NCBI RefSeq assembly: GCF_029784155.1
Contig: NC_073692.1
Coordinates: 331,781,920-331,845,919, forward strand
From: Uranotaenia lowii
Lineage: Eukaryota > Arthropoda > Insecta > Diptera > Culicidae
Length of the DNA stretch: 64,000 nucleotides
Direction: 5' to 3'
Positions within the stretch are counted from its first letter, which is position 1; the number at the start of each line of letters is the position of its first letter. A program made the position numbers and the translations under genes. The notes beneath the pieces were generated by a model. That model was not told the origin of the DNA. It saw nothing but the letters and a program-made list of their open reading frames with translations, and did not search any database. Below, one piece after another: positions 63,434-64,000 of this stretch.

Positions 63434-64000
63434 GTAAGTAAGTACCTACCCAATACCTTCTACTTGAACAACGGGATTAATGTTTGGTGATGTTTATTGG
63501 GTGGGACAAAAAAACGTGACCGAACACGTAGACAGGCGAGTTTAATTAACTGTTTTCTCAGTGCCATCCATTACGAAAATCAACAGTTTTCAGTCCCTTG
63601 CTAGATACGGATTATGGGGTCTTTTTCGCTGAATTCTGAAACATAATGGTTAAGTAGGATAAGCACAAACAAGATGTAGGTACACATTGTAAAATGTATG
63701 TATATCTATAAAAAAAATACTCTGAGTAAAGAAGAAGAATTTGAAAGACTCAATAAAACATATTATCAAACTTTTCCGCAATCTGAAAATTACAAAATTG
63801 TTCCAATGAAAAATCGATATAGTATTTAACACTCTCTCAGCAGGGATACAAAACGCGGCCTTAGCCAGTGCTTTATTCTTCCAAGTCAATAGTCATTAGA
63901 TCGAAACTTGGTCATGGAGTTCATAACACGGCTTTTGTATTTCGACGCCTTAAGCATCAAGTTACATTTCAAATGTGTACGCTTGGTAACCAATAAGATA
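63434..64000. other. No feature recognised
   Basis: AT-rich sequence to the end of the window, probably intron. Confidence 0.4.

Overview
The window is a piece of a large, repeat-rich insect genome, most likely a mosquito (Diptera: Culicidae, probably culicine). The reasons are AT-rich DNA, short GT-AG introns, TCAGTY-type initiators, a tRNA-derived SINE that resembles the Feilai/SINE200 group of mosquitoes, and several classes of nested transposons. The species assignment is inference. No microbial genes, CRISPR arrays or rRNA were seen.

Host genes. (1) 1511-6355 on the minus strand holds the first three recognisable coding exons of a ZCCHC24-like zinc-finger protein. A probable 5'UTR exon and initiator lie at 7717-7847, and the last exon(s) lie beyond the left edge. 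(2) 23787-30126 on the plus strand is a complete four-exon gene for the nucleolar ribosome-biogenesis factor URB1/Npa1 (1,980 residues). It is the only complete host gene here. (3) 49058-about 51058 is a GC-rich plus-strand region that starts with a textbook initiator plus DPE and looks like a 2-kb 5'UTR first exon. A second exon-like segment is at 63249-63433. The coding part would lie beyond the right edge.

Transposons fill most of the rest. From 9 to 16 kb there is a long foldback, then a CR1/Jockey-like LINE split by a 5'-truncated R1-like LINE. From 15.7 to 23.3 kb lie three small terminal-inverted-repeat elements, each with a minus-strand 'exon - short intron - exon - poly(A) signal' cassette. 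One of them was split by a 3.4-kb non-coding LTR element with identical 239-bp LTRs, filled with tandem repeats and itself carrying a SINE. A 1.3-kb (AAGT)n tract separates two of the three. From 30.3 to 46 kb an I-clade LINE holds a minus-strand CR1/Jockey-like LINE, which holds a very young 11-kb Ty3/gypsy element with almost identical 1,694-bp LTRs, intact gag and pol frames and a canonical -1 frameshift site. From 46 to 48.5 kb there are a TIR element, a MITE and an RTE-like LINE remnant. From 51 to 59.3 kb there are a SINE split by a MITE, a TTAA-flanked MITE and two larger TIR elements. From 59.77 to 62.56 kb lies a composite of heptamer arrays in inverted orientation around a 119-bp satellite with a two-type higher-order pattern.

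The intact element proteins follow the usual gag-protease-RT-RNase H-integrase order. All LINE copies are broken. Every coordinate comes from reading the sequence by eye, so boundaries of degenerate repeats are approximate.
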